The translations under genes were made by a program, and so were the position numbers. Of a stretch of DNA of 64,000 bases, positions 1 to 8,859 are shown in pieces (position 1 is the stretch's first letter; every line of letters begins with the position of its first letter). The stretch is from Corynebacterium nuruki S6-4. GTDB taxonomy: Bacteria > Actinomycetota > Actinomycetes > Mycobacteriales > Mycobacteriaceae. The notes beneath the pieces were generated by a model. That model was not told where the DNA came from, made no database searches, and saw only the letters and a list, made by a program, of their open reading frames with translations. The DNA is taken from NCBI RefSeq assembly GCF_007970465.1, contig NZ_CP042429.1, positions 2,728,001-2,792,000 on the forward strand. Reading direction: 5' to 3'.

Positions 1-2
1 AA

Positions 3-1364
3 GGACATGCCTCGGTGTACCTGTGTGGTGCGACCGTGCAGTCCATCCCGCACATCGGGCACGTGCGTTCCGGTGTGGCCTTCGACATCCTGCGCAACTG
101 GCTGGCGGCGAAGGGCCTCGATGTGGCGTTCGTCCGCAATGTTACCGACATCGACGACAAGATCCTCGCCAAGTCCGCCGAGCACGGCCGCCCCTGGTGG
201 GAATGGGCCGCCACCCATGAGCGTGCCTTCACCCGCGCCTATGACCTGCTGGGCGTCACCCCGCCGTCGATCGAGCCCCGCGCGACCGGCCACATCCCGG
301 AGATGATCGCCTACATCCGGCGCATCATCGACCACGGGCTGGCCTACCCGACCCCCGACGGCTCCGTGTACTGCCGGACCGCGCAGGTGCCGGACTACGG
401 CTTCCTGTCGCACCAGCGGCTCGACGAGCTCGACCAGGGTGAGGACGCCGCCCCCGGCAAGGAGGACCCCCGCGACTTCGCCCTGTGGAAGGCCGCGAAG
501 CCGGGTGAGCCCGGGTGGGAGACCCCGTGGGGCTTCGGCCGGCCGGGCTGGCACATCGAATGCTCGGCGATGTCCCGGAAGTACCTCGGTGCCGAGTTCG
601 ACATCCACGCCGGCGGCATGGACCTGCAGTTCCCGCACCACGAGAACGAGGCCGCCCAGGCGCACGCCGCCGGGGACGGGTTCGCCCGCTACTGGATGCA
701 CAACGGCTGGGTGACGATGTCCGGCGAGAAGATGTCGAAGTCGCTGGGCAACGTCCTGTCGGTGCCGAACGTCCTGAAACTGGTGCGCCCCATCGAGCTG
801 CGGTTCTACCTGGGCTCGGCGCACTACCGCTCCATGCTGGAGTACTCGGAGAAGGCGCTGCAGGACGCCGCGGGTGGTTTCCGCCGGATCGAGAAGTTCC
901 TCGTCCGCGCCGTGGAGCTGCTCGGTGCGGACGCCGTGGGTATCCGTGCCTGGCCGGCCGAGTTCGCGACGGCGATGGACGATGATCTGGGCGTCCCGCA
1001 GGCCATCGCCGTGGTGCAGGATGTCGTCCGGCAGGGCAACAGGGCCCTGGAGGCCGGCGACCGGGTGGGCGTCGCGGACGCCGCCGGTGCCGTCCGGGCG
1101 ATGACCGGTGTGCTGGGTGTGGACCCGCTGTCCGACACGTGGTCCGGGCCGGACGCGCAGGGCCGTGGTCAGGGGATCGGGGCCGGTGCATCCGATGAGG
1201 CGCTCGGGGCCCTCGACGTGCTCGTCGGTGCGGAACTGGAGCGGCGTGCCACCGCCCGGGCGGAGAAGGACTGGGCCACCGCGGATGCGGTGCGCGACCG
1301 GCTCAAGGCCGCGGGCATCTCCGTCGCCGACTCGGCCGACGGGGCCACCTGGTCGCTGGAGTAG
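3..1364 (+). CDS. cysS: Cysteine--tRNA ligase (5' end cut by window)
   Basis: Charges tRNA-Cys with cysteine in the cytosol. The frame is already open at base 3 with [13 protein letters not shown], so the true start lies left of the window and roughly 10-15 residues are missing; 453 residues are visible. The class I signature HIGH is at about bases 51-62 and KMSKS at about 729-743. The zinc-site Cys and His residues are in YLCGAT, HIECSAM and PHHENE, all typical of the family. The C-terminal domain ends normally at TAG. In Corynebacterium this gene is normally followed by rlmB, but here an opposite-strand transporter lies between them. A pair of long palindromes follows the stop. Confidence 0.97.
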   Translation, partial: GHASVYLCGATVQSIPHIGHVRSGVAFDILRNWLAAKGLDVAFVRNVTDIDDKILAKSAEHGRPWWEWAATHERAFTRAYDLLGVTPPSIEPRATGHIPEMIAYIRRIIDHGLAYPTPDGSVYCRTAQVPDYGFLSHQRLDELDQGEDAAPGKEDPRDFALWKAAKPGEPGWETPWGFGRPGWHIECSAMSRKYLGAEFDIHAGGMDLQFPHHENEAAQAHAAGDGFARYWMHNGWVTMSGEKMSKSLGNVLSVPNVLKLVRPIELRFYLGSAHYRSMLEYSEKALQDAAGGFRRIEKFLVRAVELLGADAVGIRAWPAEFATAMDDDLGVPQAIAVVQDVVRQGNRALEAGDRVGVADAAGAVRAMTGVLGVDPLSDTWSGPDAQGRGQGIGAGASDEALGALDVLVGAELERRATARAEKDWATADAVRDRLKAAGISVADSADGATWSLE

Positions 1365-1373
1365 GTGCCGGGT

Positions 1374-1444
1374 CTCCCCGAATTCGTCACCGGATTCCCC
1401 GCGCCGCTACCGTGGCGTCCGGATTCGGTGACGAATTCGGGGAG
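1374..1444. repeat. 71-base palindrome downstream of cysS
   Basis: The arms at 1374-1392 and 1426-1444 are perfect 19-base inverted repeats, and partial pairing continues inward (GGATTCC against GGATTCG). It sits between the convergent 3' ends of cysS and the MFS gene, so it may act as a two-way terminator, although no T-run follows. It lies six bases before another long palindrome (1451-1517). Confidence 0.8.
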
Positions 1445-1450
1445 CAGCCG

Positions 1451-1517
1451 GTGACGACGGATACACATTCCGGGGATCCGGTGCCACGGACCGGATGATC
1501 TGTGTACCGGTCGTCAC
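1451..1517. repeat. 67-base palindromic element, copy 1
   Basis: This imperfect palindrome opens with GTGACGAC and closes with GTCGTCAC. It aligns without gaps to the element at 15217-15283 over its full 67 bases; the first 40 bases differ at only a handful of positions. It occupies the gap between the convergent cysS and MFS genes. It may be a terminator or a member of a dispersed repeat family. Confidence 0.8.
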
Positions 1518-1550
1518 GGTGGCGCCGGAGTGTTCCCGGGGCCGGAACCC

Positions 1551-2948
1551 CTACCGCTCCGCCAGCGCGGTGCCCTTGAGCTCCGGCAGGGTGAACGCCG
1601 CCACGGCGGCGATGGCGAAGGCCACGCCGAACAGGGCGAAGAGGATGCCGGTGCCACCGAAGACGAGCAGCGGCGGCACGATGAGCGGTGCGATGATCGA
1701 GGCGATGCGTCCGAAACCGGTCGCCGCACCCGTACCCGTCGCCCGCAGCGGGGTGGGGTAGAGCTCCGGGCCGACGGCGTACAGCGCGCCCCACGCGCCG
1801 AGGTTGAAGAAGGACAGCAGGCAGCCGGCGACGATGATCGACCACTCGGCATCGGCCAGCCCGTAGAGGCCCGCCGAGACCGCCGAGCCGACGAGGAACG
1901 CGGTCAACGTGGCCCGCCGTCCCCACTTCTCGATCAGCCACGCGGCACACGCGTAGCCGGGCAGCTGGGCGACGGTGATGATCAGGGTGAAGGTGAAGGA
2001 CTTCACCAGGGAGTAGCCGTTCTCCGCGAGGATCGAGGGGATCCACGTGAACGCCCCGTAGTAACTGAGGTTGATGCAGAACCACACGGTCCAGAACGCG
2101 ACGGTGCGCTTCCGCATCGTCGGCGCCCAGATGGAGGTCACGGGGTCCCCGGCGTCGGTGGTCCCGCCGATGGCGGCGTCCCGCTGCGCCTCGTCGAGGA
2201 CACGGTCACCCGAGGTCGTCCGCGACTGGAACAGCCGGGGCGCGGGTTCGCTGGACTCGAAGGAGCGGACCGTGGCCTCCGCCTCGTCGTGGCGTCCCTT
2301 CGACTCCAGGAAGCGCACCGATTCCGGCAGCCGCAGCCGCACCACCAGGGCATAGGCGGCGGGGATCACGCCGATGGCGAAGGCCCAGCGCCAGCCGTTG
2401 TCGCCGTGGGGCACCACCAGCGTGCCGATGACCGCGGCGGCGATCCAGCCGACCGCCCAGAACGCCTCGAGCAGCACGACCATCCGGCCGCGCACCGCCC
2501 GCGGCGAGAACTCGGAGACCAGGGTGGACGCTACGGGCAGCTCCGCGCCCAGCCCCAACCCGATGAGGAACCGCAGGACCAGCAGCATCACCAGACCGGT
2601 GGACAGGGCCGCGGCCCCGGTGGCCAGGCCGTAGACCAGCAGGGTGAGGGCGAAGACCTGGCGGCGTCCGAACCGGTCGGCGAGCAGCCCTCCGAGGGTG
2701 GCGCCCAGGGCCATGCCGATGAAACCGATGGAGGCGATCCACGAGGTCTCGGTGTGGGACAGGCCCCAGTGCTGCGTCAGCGCGGCCATGATGAAGCCGA
2801 TGAGGCCGACGTCCATGGCGTCCAGTGCCCAGCCGATGCCGGAGCCGGTGAGCAGTTTCGTGTGGGCCCGGGTGACCGGGAGCCGGTCGAGGCGTTCGGT
2901 CCGGCTGAGCTGTGTGGTCGACAGATCATGCTGTGGAGCTGGTTCCAT
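1551..2948 (-). CDS. MFS transporter, sugar/aromatic-acid porter type
   Basis: A 465-residue, 12-segment membrane transporter. The loop motif LADRFGRRQ between segments 2 and 3 and the motif PESVRFLESKGR after segment 6 are typical of the sugar porter and NiaP/AAHS-like branches. The substrate cannot be read from sequence; niacin-type or organic acid transport is possible. The ATG at 2948 is supported by a TATCCT box (2957-2962, minus strand) eight bases upstream, which suggests a leaderless mRNA. The gene interrupts the usual cysS-rlmB neighbourhood and is divergent from rlmB, with only 71 bases between the two starts, so it is probably an insertion in this lineage. Confidence 0.85.
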   Translation of the reverse strand: MEPAPQHDLSTTQLSRTERLDRLPVTRAHTKLLTGSGIGWALDAMDVGLIGFIMAALTQHWGLSHTETSWIASIGFIGMALGATLGGLLADRFGRRQVFALTLLVYGLATGAAALSTGLVMLLVLRFLIGLGLGAELPVASTLVSEFSPRAVRGRMVVLLEAFWAVGWIAAAVIGTLVVPHGDNGWRWAFAIGVIPAAYALVVRLRLPESVRFLESKGRHDEAEATVRSFESSEPAPRLFQSRTTSGDRVLDEAQRDAAIGGTTDAGDPVTSIWAPTMRKRTVAFWTVWFCINLSYYGAFTWIPSILAENGYSLVKSFTFTLIITVAQLPGYACAAWLIEKWGRRATLTAFLVGSAVSAGLYGLADAEWSIIVAGCLLSFFNLGAWGALYAVGPELYPTPLRATGTGAATGFGRIASIIAPLIVPPLLVFGGTGILFALFGVAFAIAAVAAFTLPELKGTALAER

Positions 2949-2956
2949 GTCCTGTC

Positions 2957-3012
2957 AGGATACCCTCATGGAACGCGCCGGAATAGAGGTACACCCGCTG
3001 TGCCGATAGGAT
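2957..3012. promoter_or_regulatory. Divergent leaderless promoters of MFS gene and rlmB
   Basis: On the minus strand TATCCT (2957-2962) lies eight bases before the MFS ATG. On the plus strand TAGGAT (3007-3012) lies seven bases before the ATG at 3020. Neither start has a usable Shine-Dalgarno sequence at normal distance, so both mRNAs probably begin at or next to the start codon. Confidence 0.6.
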
Positions 3013-3019
3013 GGCCTGC

Positions 3020-3973
3020 ATGGCAGGAAATGACAAGCGCGCCGGTGGCGTCCGCAAGACGAACAAGAAGGGCTCGACCAAGGGCTCGGGCGGACAGAGC
3101 CGGCGGTCGCTGCGGGGGAAGAAGGCGACGCCGAAGGCGGAGGACCGCGTCTACCACGCGAAGTACAAGGCGAAGAAGCAGAAGGAGCGCCGGGATTCCG
3201 GACGCCAGGCGCGCAAGGACCCGTCGACGCAGCCGGAGCTGGTGGTCGGGCGTAACCCGGTCATCGAGTGCCTCCACGCCCACGTCCCGGCGACCGCGCT
3301 GTACGTGGCGATCGGCACCGGCAACGACGACCGGCTCAGCGAGGCGGTCCACACCAGCTCCGAGCGCGGCATCCCCGTCCTCGAGGTCAGCCGGGACGAA
3401 CTCGACCGGATGACCGGAAACGGCATGCACCAGGGCATCGGCCTGCAGGTGCCGCCGTACCAGTACGCCGAGGTCGACGACCTCATCCAGCGCGCGCAGG
3501 ATTCCGGACGCCCCGGGCTGGTCGTCGTGCTCGACAACATCACCGACCCGCGCAACCTCGGTGCGGTCATCCGTTCCGTCGCCGCGTTCGGCGGCCACGG
3601 TGTGGTCATCCCGGAGCGTCGCAGTGCCTCGGTCACCGCGGTGACCTGGCGGACCTCGGCGGGCACCGCGGCGCGGCTGCCCGTCGCCCGGGCGACGAAC
3701 CTCGTCCGCGCGCTCAAGCAGTTCCAGCAGAACGGCTACCAGGTCGTCGGGCTGGACGCCGGCGGCCGGCACACCCTCGACACTTACGACGGCACCACCC
3801 CGGTGGTCGTCGTCGTCGGGTCCGAGGGCAAGGGCCTGTCGCGGCTGGTGGGGGAGACCTGCGACGACATCCTGTCGATCCCGATGGCCGGCAAGGTCGA
3901 GTCGCTCAACGCCTCCGTCGCCGCTGGCGTGGTGCTCAGCGAGTTCGCCCGGCAGCGTCGGGTGCGGGGGTAG
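3020..3973 (+). CDS. rlmB: 23S rRNA (guanosine-2'-O-)-methyltransferase, SpoU/TrmH family
   Basis: Methylates a ribose in 23S rRNA using S-adenosylmethionine. The protein has 317 residues. A Lys/Arg-rich N-terminal extension (about residues 1-75), common in actinobacteria, precedes the substrate-binding domain that starts at [11 protein letters not shown]. The SPOUT catalytic domain carries the three family motifs: [25 protein letters not shown] and the knot end [15 protein letters not shown]. An ATG also exists at 3011, but that would put the start codon inside the TAGGAT promoter box. The start at 3020, beginning MAGNDKR, fits the leaderless pattern of the region. Confidence 0.93.
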   Translation: MAGNDKRAGGVRKTNKKGSTKGSGGQSRRSLRGKKATPKAEDRVYHAKYKAKKQKERRDSGRQARKDPSTQPELVVGRNPVIECLHAHVPATALYVAIGTGNDDRLSEAVHTSSERGIPVLEVSRDELDRMTGNGMHQGIGLQVPPYQYAEVDDLIQRAQDSGRPGLVVVLDNITDPRNLGAVIRSVAAFGGHGVVIPERRSASVTAVTWRTSAGTAARLPVARATNLVRALKQFQQNGYQVVGLDAGGRHTLDTYDGTTPVVVVVGSEGKGLSRLVGETCDDILSIPMAGKVESLNASVAAGVVLSEFARQRRVRG

Positions 3974-4014
3974 TTCCGGGAATCGGGGCCGGCTCCCGGG
4001 CGTTGTACCCCGGT

Positions 4015-5148
4015 ATGAGCCACCTTCTCTTCACCCCGGTCACCCTGCCCACCCCCGACGGACACGGTCTGGCGGTGGGTAACCGCGCCTTCGTCGCGCC
4101 GATGTGCCAGTACTCCGTGGACGACCTCGACGGCGTACCGACCGACTGGCACCTGTCCCACCTCGGGGCGCTGGCCGCCGGCGGGTTCGGGCTCGTCGTC
4201 GCCGAGGCCACCGCCGTGGAGGCACGGGGCCGGATCTCCCCGAAGGACCTCGGACTCTGGGATGCCGGCCAGGTCGACCCGCACGCCCGTCTCGTCGACT
4301 TCATCCACGGGCAGGGCCGGGCGGCCGGTGTCCAGCTCGGACATGCGGGCGGTAAGGCCTCCACCTGGCCGATGTTGCCCGGCAGCGACGACGGCACCAC
4401 CATCCCTGCGGACCAGGGCGGCTGGCCGACGGTCTCCGCCGACGATGCCCCGGTGATGCCGTCGATGGCGGCGGCCGGCGCCCTGACGGAGGCACAGATC
4501 GCGGAGGTCGTGGACGCCTTCGCCGGTGCCGCCCGCCGCGCCGACGACGCCGGCTACGACGTGGTGCAGCTCCACGCCGCCCACGGCTACCTCATCCACC
4601 AGTTCCTCTCCCCGCTGACCAACCACCGCACCGACGGCTACGGCGGGGACCTCGCCGGCCGCTCCCGGCTGCTGCGGGAGGTCGTCGCCGCGGTCCGCGA
4701 GGTCTGGCCGGACAGCAAGCCGTTGGGCATCCGGGTCAGCGCCACCGACTGGGTCGACGACGGACTGCACGTCGGTGAGGTCGCCGAGGTGCTGCGCGAC
4801 CTCGTGGCCGCCGGCCAGGTCAGCTGGATCGACGTCTCCACGGGCGGACTGACCGACGGGTCGACCATCCCGGTCGGCCCCGGCTACCAGGTCCCGCTCG
4901 CCCAGGAGGTCACCCGCACCCTCGCGGACGCCGGCCTCGGGGAGGACGCCGCGGTGGTCTCCACGGTGGGCGTGATCGTGGACGCCACCCAGGCCGAGAC
5001 GATCCTGGCCACCGGTCAGGCACATGCCGTCTCCATCGGGCGTGCCGCGCTGGTCAACCCGCACTGGGCAGCGGTCGCGGCCTCGCAGCTGCGGGTGCCG
5101 CGGGCGGAGCTGCCCCACGCGCCGCAGTACTTCCGCGCGAACTTCTAG
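4015..5148 (+). CDS. NADH:flavin oxidoreductase, old yellow enzyme (YqjM-like)
   Basis: An FMN-dependent ene-reductase of 377 residues. The N-terminal motif APMCQYSVDD carries the Cys and Tyr that mark the thermophilic-like YqjM class of old yellow enzymes. The substrate-binding pair His-Ala-Ala-His is in QLHAAHGYLIHQF, followed by the family motif SPLTNHRTDGYGG. The reading frame is open for several hundred bases upstream through rlmB, but that part is antisense-like shadow coding; the ATG at 4015 begins a normal N-terminus. The physiological substrate is unknown; reduction of electrophilic alkenes such as enones or xenobiotics is the usual activity. Confidence 0.9.
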   Translation: MSHLLFTPVTLPTPDGHGLAVGNRAFVAPMCQYSVDDLDGVPTDWHLSHLGALAAGGFGLVVAEATAVEARGRISPKDLGLWDAGQVDPHARLVDFIHGQGRAAGVQLGHAGGKASTWPMLPGSDDGTTIPADQGGWPTVSADDAPVMPSMAAAGALTEAQIAEVVDAFAGAARRADDAGYDVVQLHAAHGYLIHQFLSPLTNHRTDGYGGDLAGRSRLLREVVAAVREVWPDSKPLGIRVSATDWVDDGLHVGEVAEVLRDLVAAGQVSWIDVSTGGLTDGSTIPVGPGYQVPLAQEVTRTLADAGLGEDAAVVSTVGVIVDATQAETILATGQAHAVSIGRAALVNPHWAAVAASQLRVPRAELPHAPQYFRANF

Positions 5149-5246
5149 CGGAACGGACCGGCAGGTCGACCCGGCCGGTACGGGGGTGACACGTTACGGG
5201 TGCGGTGGTCGATGTCGTGGATGACAGCTTCCCGAAGGAGACCGAC

Positions 5247-6056
5247 ATGTTCACGACCATGAGGACAGGAAGAATCCCGCGCATCGCCGCGGCGGTGGTA
5301 CTGGCGGGGGCGGCACTGACCGCCTGCTCCGGTGGCGGCGACTCCGGAGCGGACGCCTCGACCTCGGCGTCCGGCACGACGACCGCGACCACCGCGCCGC
5401 GCACGGCGCACCCCTCCGGCTCCGCCGGTGGCGGTTCAGGTTCCGGGGGCGGAGGTGTGGCCGTCGGCGAGCCGACGCCGGGCGGAGGCGGCGGTGGCGG
5501 CGGCGGCCCTGTGACCGACCGGTGCACCGTCGAGGCACTGCAGCAGGCCTACGGGGACGGACCCGGCGAGATCTACGGCATCGCCTACTGTGACGGCGAC
5601 TGGGCGGTCTCCCAGAGTGTGACCACCTATCTCAACCGGGCGTTCATGCACCGTGACCACGGCTGGGTCGGGTTCGCCCCGGACAGCTACAACCCCGGTA
5701 CCGGCAACGAGTGCTACTCAGGTGCATACCTCGACCAGCTCGGCGTGAGCGCCGGAGCGCGGGCCGCGGTCACCGAGTGCGTGCCCCCGGTCGTCGAACC
5801 CTGCACTGTCGAGGCACTGCACCGGAACCCGGGCGCCGCCGATCTCGACACGATCCTGTGGTGCAATGCGTCGTGGCTGCGCGCCGGGCAGGCGGCCACC
5901 GACAACGTGCACAACTTCGTCTGGGTCGGGTCGTGGGCCGAGTACTACCCCGACGGCACCTCTGCGACGACCGGCTACCCGTGCTACAACAGCGACCGGC
6001 TGGACCGGGACGGCGTCCCCGCCGGACTGCGTGACCAGCTCATGGAGTGCGTCTGA
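5247..6056 (+). CDS. Lipoprotein with two tandem Cys-containing domains
   Basis: A 269-residue exported lipoprotein of unknown function. The signal peptide ends in the lipobox LTAC (acylated Cys at about residue 25). A low-complexity Gly/Ser/Thr/Pro linker with long Gly runs reaches about residue 90. Two homologous units follow, each starting CTVEAL and ending in xECV, with Trp and four Cys in matching positions (about residues 92-180 and 184-268), so two disulfides per unit are likely. The ATG at 5247 follows GAAGGAG (5234-5240) at good spacing. I do not recognise the domain; a cell-wall or extracellular binding role is only a guess. Confidence 0.8.
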   Translation: MFTTMRTGRIPRIAAAVVLAGAALTACSGGGDSGADASTSASGTTTATTAPRTAHPSGSAGGGSGSGGGGVAVGEPTPGGGGGGGGGPVTDRCTVEALQQAYGDGPGEIYGIAYCDGDWAVSQSVTTYLNRAFMHRDHGWVGFAPDSYNPGTGNECYSGAYLDQLGVSAGARAAVTECVPPVVEPCTVEALHRNPGAADLDTILWCNASWLRAGQAATDNVHNFVWVGSWAEYYPDGTSATTGYPCYNSDRLDRDGVPAGLRDQLMECV

Positions 6057-6067
6057 CCGGTGACGGC

Positions 6068-6964
6068 TCAGTGGTGGTGCGCCCCCGCGCCGGGTTCCGC
6101 CTCGGTGAACTCGGGGGCGAGTCCGCCCGCGCCCGCTCCGGCAGTGGCGTCCCGGGACATGCGACGGCCGCGCTGCCACGCGATGACCCGGCACACCAGG
6201 TAGATCACGAAACTGATCGTGGTGACGAACGGGCTGACCGGCAGTCCGGGGCCCAGCGAGAGCACCAGGCCGCCCGCGGCGGAGACCACCGCGAACAGGG
6301 CCGAGAGCCCCACCGCGGCCAACGGGTTCGCGGTGACCTTCACCGCCGCGGCACCCGGGGTGATGAGCAGGGCGAGCAGCAGCAGCGCGCCGACGACCTG
6401 CACCCCCTGCGAGGCGACCACACCGATGATGACGGCGAAGACCGCGGCGAGCAGCTTGACCTTCACCCCGCTCGCCGCGGCGAGGACCGGGTCGGCCGTG
6501 GCGAACAGCAGGGGGCGCCACAGGACGGCGATCACGGCCACCACGACGACGGTGATGAGCGCCAGGATGCCGAGTGAGGCGCCCGAGACGCCCACGATCT
6601 GCCCGGTGAGCAGGGCATAGGCTTCAGAGGTCCGGCCGGGGTACAGGTAGATGAACAGCACCGACAGGCCCATGCCGAAGGCGAGGACGACCCCGGTCGT
6701 GGCGTCCTGCTCCCGCATGCCGAGCAGGGCGAGGACCACCGAGGCGAGGATGGCGCCGAGCACCGCACCGAGGGTCACGCTGATGCCGAGCAGCAGTGCC
6801 GCCGAGGCGCCCATGAGCGCGAGTTCGCCGGTGGCGTGCGCGGCGAAACTCATCTTCCGCATGACGATGAGCGGGGCGACGGCCCCGGACACGATGCCGA
6901 GCAGCAGGGCGGCCCACAGTGCATGCTGCACGAAATCGACCTGCAGCAGATCCCAGGTACTCAC
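6068..6964 (-). CDS. znuB: Metal (zinc-type) ABC transporter permease
   Basis: Membrane subunit of a cluster A-I metal importer, 298 residues with about eight membrane segments. Hydrophobic helices alternate with short loops, and the segment LLITPGAAAVKVT is typical of ZnuB/MntB permeases. The start overlaps the stop of the ATPase gene by four bases (6961-6964), so the two are translationally coupled. The cytoplasmic C-terminus is Gly/Ala-rich and ends in three consecutive histidines, which could bind metal. The third gene of the operon is the binding protein. Zinc is favoured over manganese because of the His-rich partner and the operator upstream. Confidence 0.88.
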   Translation of the reverse strand: MSTWDLLQVDFVQHALWAALLLGIVSGAVAPLIVMRKMSFAAHATGELALMGASAALLLGISVTLGAVLGAILASVVLALLGMREQDATTGVVLAFGMGLSVLFIYLYPGRTSEAYALLTGQIVGVSGASLGILALITVVVVAVIAVLWRPLLFATADPVLAAASGVKVKLLAAVFAVIIGVVASQGVQVVGALLLLALLITPGAAAVKVTANPLAAVGLSALFAVVSAAGGLVLSLGPGLPVSPFVTTISFVIYLVCRVIAWQRGRRMSRDATAGAGAGGLAPEFTEAEPGAGAHHH

Positions 6965-7665
6965 ACGACCACCAGCTTCCCGTTCACCGTCGCGACCTCG
7001 ACCCGGGTACCGTACAGATCCGACAGCACCTCAGTGGTCATGACCTCCCCGACCGTGCCGGTGACGTGGCCGCCGGGCCCCAGGTAGAGGACCCGGTCGG
7101 TGACGTCGAGGACCGGGTTGATGCTGTGGGTGACGAAGACGACGGCCGTGTCCCGCTCCCTCCGGCGCCGGTCGAGCAGGTCGACGGTGGCGCGCTGGGC
7201 GCGCAGGTCCAGGCTGAGCAGCGGCTCGTCGCACAGCAGCACCTGCGGGTCGCCGGCCAGTGCCTGCGCCTGGCGGACCCGCTGCTGCTGGCCGCCGGAC
7301 AGGGTGCCGACGCGCCGCTCCGCCAGGCCGGCCGCCCCGACCTCGTCGAGTGCGGCGTTGACGACGAAGCGCGAGGGGCGGCGTCCGGACAGGACGCCGT
7401 GGCCGATCGCGAGACCGACGAGGTCACGCACCCGGACCGGAAGATCCGGGTCGAACATCCGCTGCTGGGGGATGTAGCCGACCCGGTCGGGGACCTCGAC
7501 GGTGCCGCGGCTGAGGTGCCGGGTGCCGAGGGCGACATTGAGCAGGGTGGATTTTCCGACCCCGTTGGGCCCCAGCACGGTGAGGAATTCGCCGGGCTGC
7601 ACGGTGAGGTCGAGATCGCGCCACAGTGGGTCGACCGCGGCGCCGGTGAAGGTCAGAGGGGTCAC
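6961..7665 (-). CDS. znuC: Metal (zinc-type) ABC transporter ATPase
   Basis: A 234-residue ATP-binding subunit that powers the metal importer. The Walker A motif GPNGVGKST, signature LSGGQQQR, Walker B VLLCDEP and switch His in FVTHS are all present and in order. The gene overlaps the upstream binding-protein gene by four bases (7662-7665) and the downstream permease gene by four bases. The cytoplasmic position at the membrane follows from the family. Confidence 0.92.
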   Translation of the reverse strand: MTPLTFTGAAVDPLWRDLDLTVQPGEFLTVLGPNGVGKSTLLNVALGTRHLSRGTVEVPDRVGYIPQQRMFDPDLPVRVRDLVGLAIGHGVLSGRRPSRFVVNAALDEVGAAGLAERRVGTLSGGQQQRVRQAQALAGDPQVLLCDEPLLSLDLRAQRATVDLLDRRRRERDTAVVFVTHSINPVLDVTDRVLYLGPGGHVTGTVGEVMTTEVLSDLYGTRVEVATVNGKLVVV

Positions 7666-8639
7666 TTGGCGGTGGCTTTCTCGAGTGCGCTGACGGTGTT
7701 GTCGAGGTAGTCGAAGTAGCTCTGGCCGTTGTCGGGGGTCTCGTTGACGTTGATGACGGCGTGCTTCCTGTCGAGTCCCTTGTCCTTGGCGGCCTGCGAC
7801 AGCTGGGACGCCGCGGGGCTCTGGGCCTGGGCGTTGGTGATCAGGACGGTCGCGGTGCCGTCGGTGATGAGGTCGCGGGCGGCGGAGATGTCCGCGGCGG
7901 AGGGCTCGGATTCGGCGAGGGTGGCGTGGGCGTAGCCCGCCGGGGTGACGTCCCGGACCTTCGTCCCGTCGAGCAGGTCGGCGGCGACGGGTTCGGTGAG
8001 GACGGCGTTCGCCTCCGGCAGTTTCTTCAGCCGGTCGGTGACCTTGCCGAGTTCCCCGGAGACGCCGGTGGCGCGGTCGGGGAACGAGTCGTCGACACTG
8101 TGGAGGTACTGGGCGAGGTGGTCGGCGAAGTGCTCGACGAGCATGAGGTTGAACCAGACGTGCGGGTTGTTCTCCGCGTGCCCGTGGTCGTGCCCGTCGT
8201 CAGCGTGGTCGCTGTGGTCATCACTGTGGTCGTCCCCGTGGTCGTGACCTGAGGTGACCTGGTCGGCGGTGATGATCTCGGCGCCGTCGGAGGCGTTGTC
8301 GGTGAGCCAGTTGTCGTAGCCGGCGCCGTTGCCGACGACCACATCGGCGTCCCGGATCTTCGCGATGTCCCGGGCGGTGGCCTCGTACTCGTGCGGATCG
8401 TCGTCGGTGCCGGAGAGGACCGTGTCGACGGTGACGTCGAGGGTGGAGCCGTCGTCCTTCGCGTCGTCGACGACCTGCCGGGCGATCGATCCCCAGATGG
8501 CGGTGGAGGCGACGATCCGGAGATCGCCGTTGTCGGCGGCGCTGTCCCGGTCGCCCGAGCAGGCGGTGAGGCCGAGCATGAGAAGGACGGCGCCGGTGAG
8601 GGCCGCGACGGTACGGCGGGTGTGACGGGGGCTTCGCAT
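7662..8639 (-). CDS. znuA: Metal-binding lipoprotein of zinc-type ABC transporter
   Basis: Solute-binding lipoprotein (325 residues) that captures metal outside the membrane. The signal peptide ends in lipobox LTAC. A His/Asp-rich loop (GHDHGDDHSDDH and on to GHDHGH, about residues 125-150) precedes NNPHVWFN, which holds a metal-ligand His; such loops are typical of ZnuA. The ATG at 8639 is supported by a TAGGTT box eight bases upstream, while longer frames upstream have no signal peptide at the right place. This is the first gene of the three-gene operon. In C. glutamicum the gene set in this position is reported to be Zur-controlled. Confidence 0.9.
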   Translation of the reverse strand: MRSPRHTRRTVAALTGAVLLMLGLTACSGDRDSAADNGDLRIVASTAIWGSIARQVVDDAKDDGSTLDVTVDTVLSGTDDDPHEYEATARDIAKIRDADVVVGNGAGYDNWLTDNASDGAEIITADQVTSGHDHGDDHSDDHSDHADDGHDHGHAENNPHVWFNLMLVEHFADHLAQYLHSVDDSFPDRATGVSGELGKVTDRLKKLPEANAVLTEPVAADLLDGTKVRDVTPAGYAHATLAESEPSAADISAARDLITDGTATVLITNAQAQSPAASQLSQAAKDKGLDRKHAVINVNETPDNGQSYFDYLDNTVSALEKATAK

Positions 8640-8647
8640 GGTGTGCA

Positions 8648-8677
8648 AACCTAGCCGCTGTTGGCAACCATTGTCAA
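8648..8677 (-). promoter_or_regulatory. znuA promoter with probable Zur operator
   Basis: On the minus strand TTGACA (8672-8677) and TAGGTT (8648-8653) are 18 bases apart, and the ATG follows eight bases later. Overlapping the -35 box is TTGGCAACCATTGTCAA (8661-8677), two TTGNCAA units three bases apart. This is AT-rich for the region and lies where a zinc repressor would block the polymerase. Zur is inferred from the genes and from the known regulon, not from an exact consensus match. Confidence 0.55.
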
Positions 8678-8788
8678 TATGCGATGGTGGTCGACGTCCG
8701 GATGTACGACGGCAGGGTGGTTTCCGGGCTGCGGACCACCCGGCGGAGGCGCACCCGGACGCAGGGGGCGCACGGCCGGGTGCGCGGA

Positions 8789-8851
8789 CGCGGTACCGCG
8801 GTCCGGCACGTCGCCGGTGGAGGCGGGTGGCCCCGTCCCACCCGCTAGACT
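8789..8851 (+). promoter_or_regulatory. lacI-type gene promoter with CG-rich palindrome
   Basis: TAGACT (8846-8851) lies eight bases before the GTG start of the LacI-type gene, the leaderless layout. Upstream CGCGGTACCGCG (8789-8800) is a perfect 12-base palindrome with a central CpG-flanked core, the usual shape of a LacI-family operator. Autoregulation is a guess. Confidence 0.4.
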
Positions 8852-8859
8852 GAGGACCC

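Noticed and set aside
3011..3019. Upstream ATG for rlmB at 3011
   Set aside because: It overlaps the TAGGAT -10 box; the ATG at 3020 fits both the box spacing and the usual N-terminus.
1530..3413. A 627-codon plus-strand open frame across the MFS gene and into rlmB
   Set aside because: No recognisable domain and arginine/glycine-rich composition; it opposes a full MFS protein on the minus strand.
3268..4014. N-terminal extension of the old yellow enzyme frame
   Set aside because: The extension is read in a shifted frame of rlmB and is Arg/Pro-rich; the family N-terminus starts at 4015.
8661..8677. Iron box upstream of znuA
   Set aside because: The sequence lacks the TTAGG...CCTAA core; a zinc-type operator fits better.
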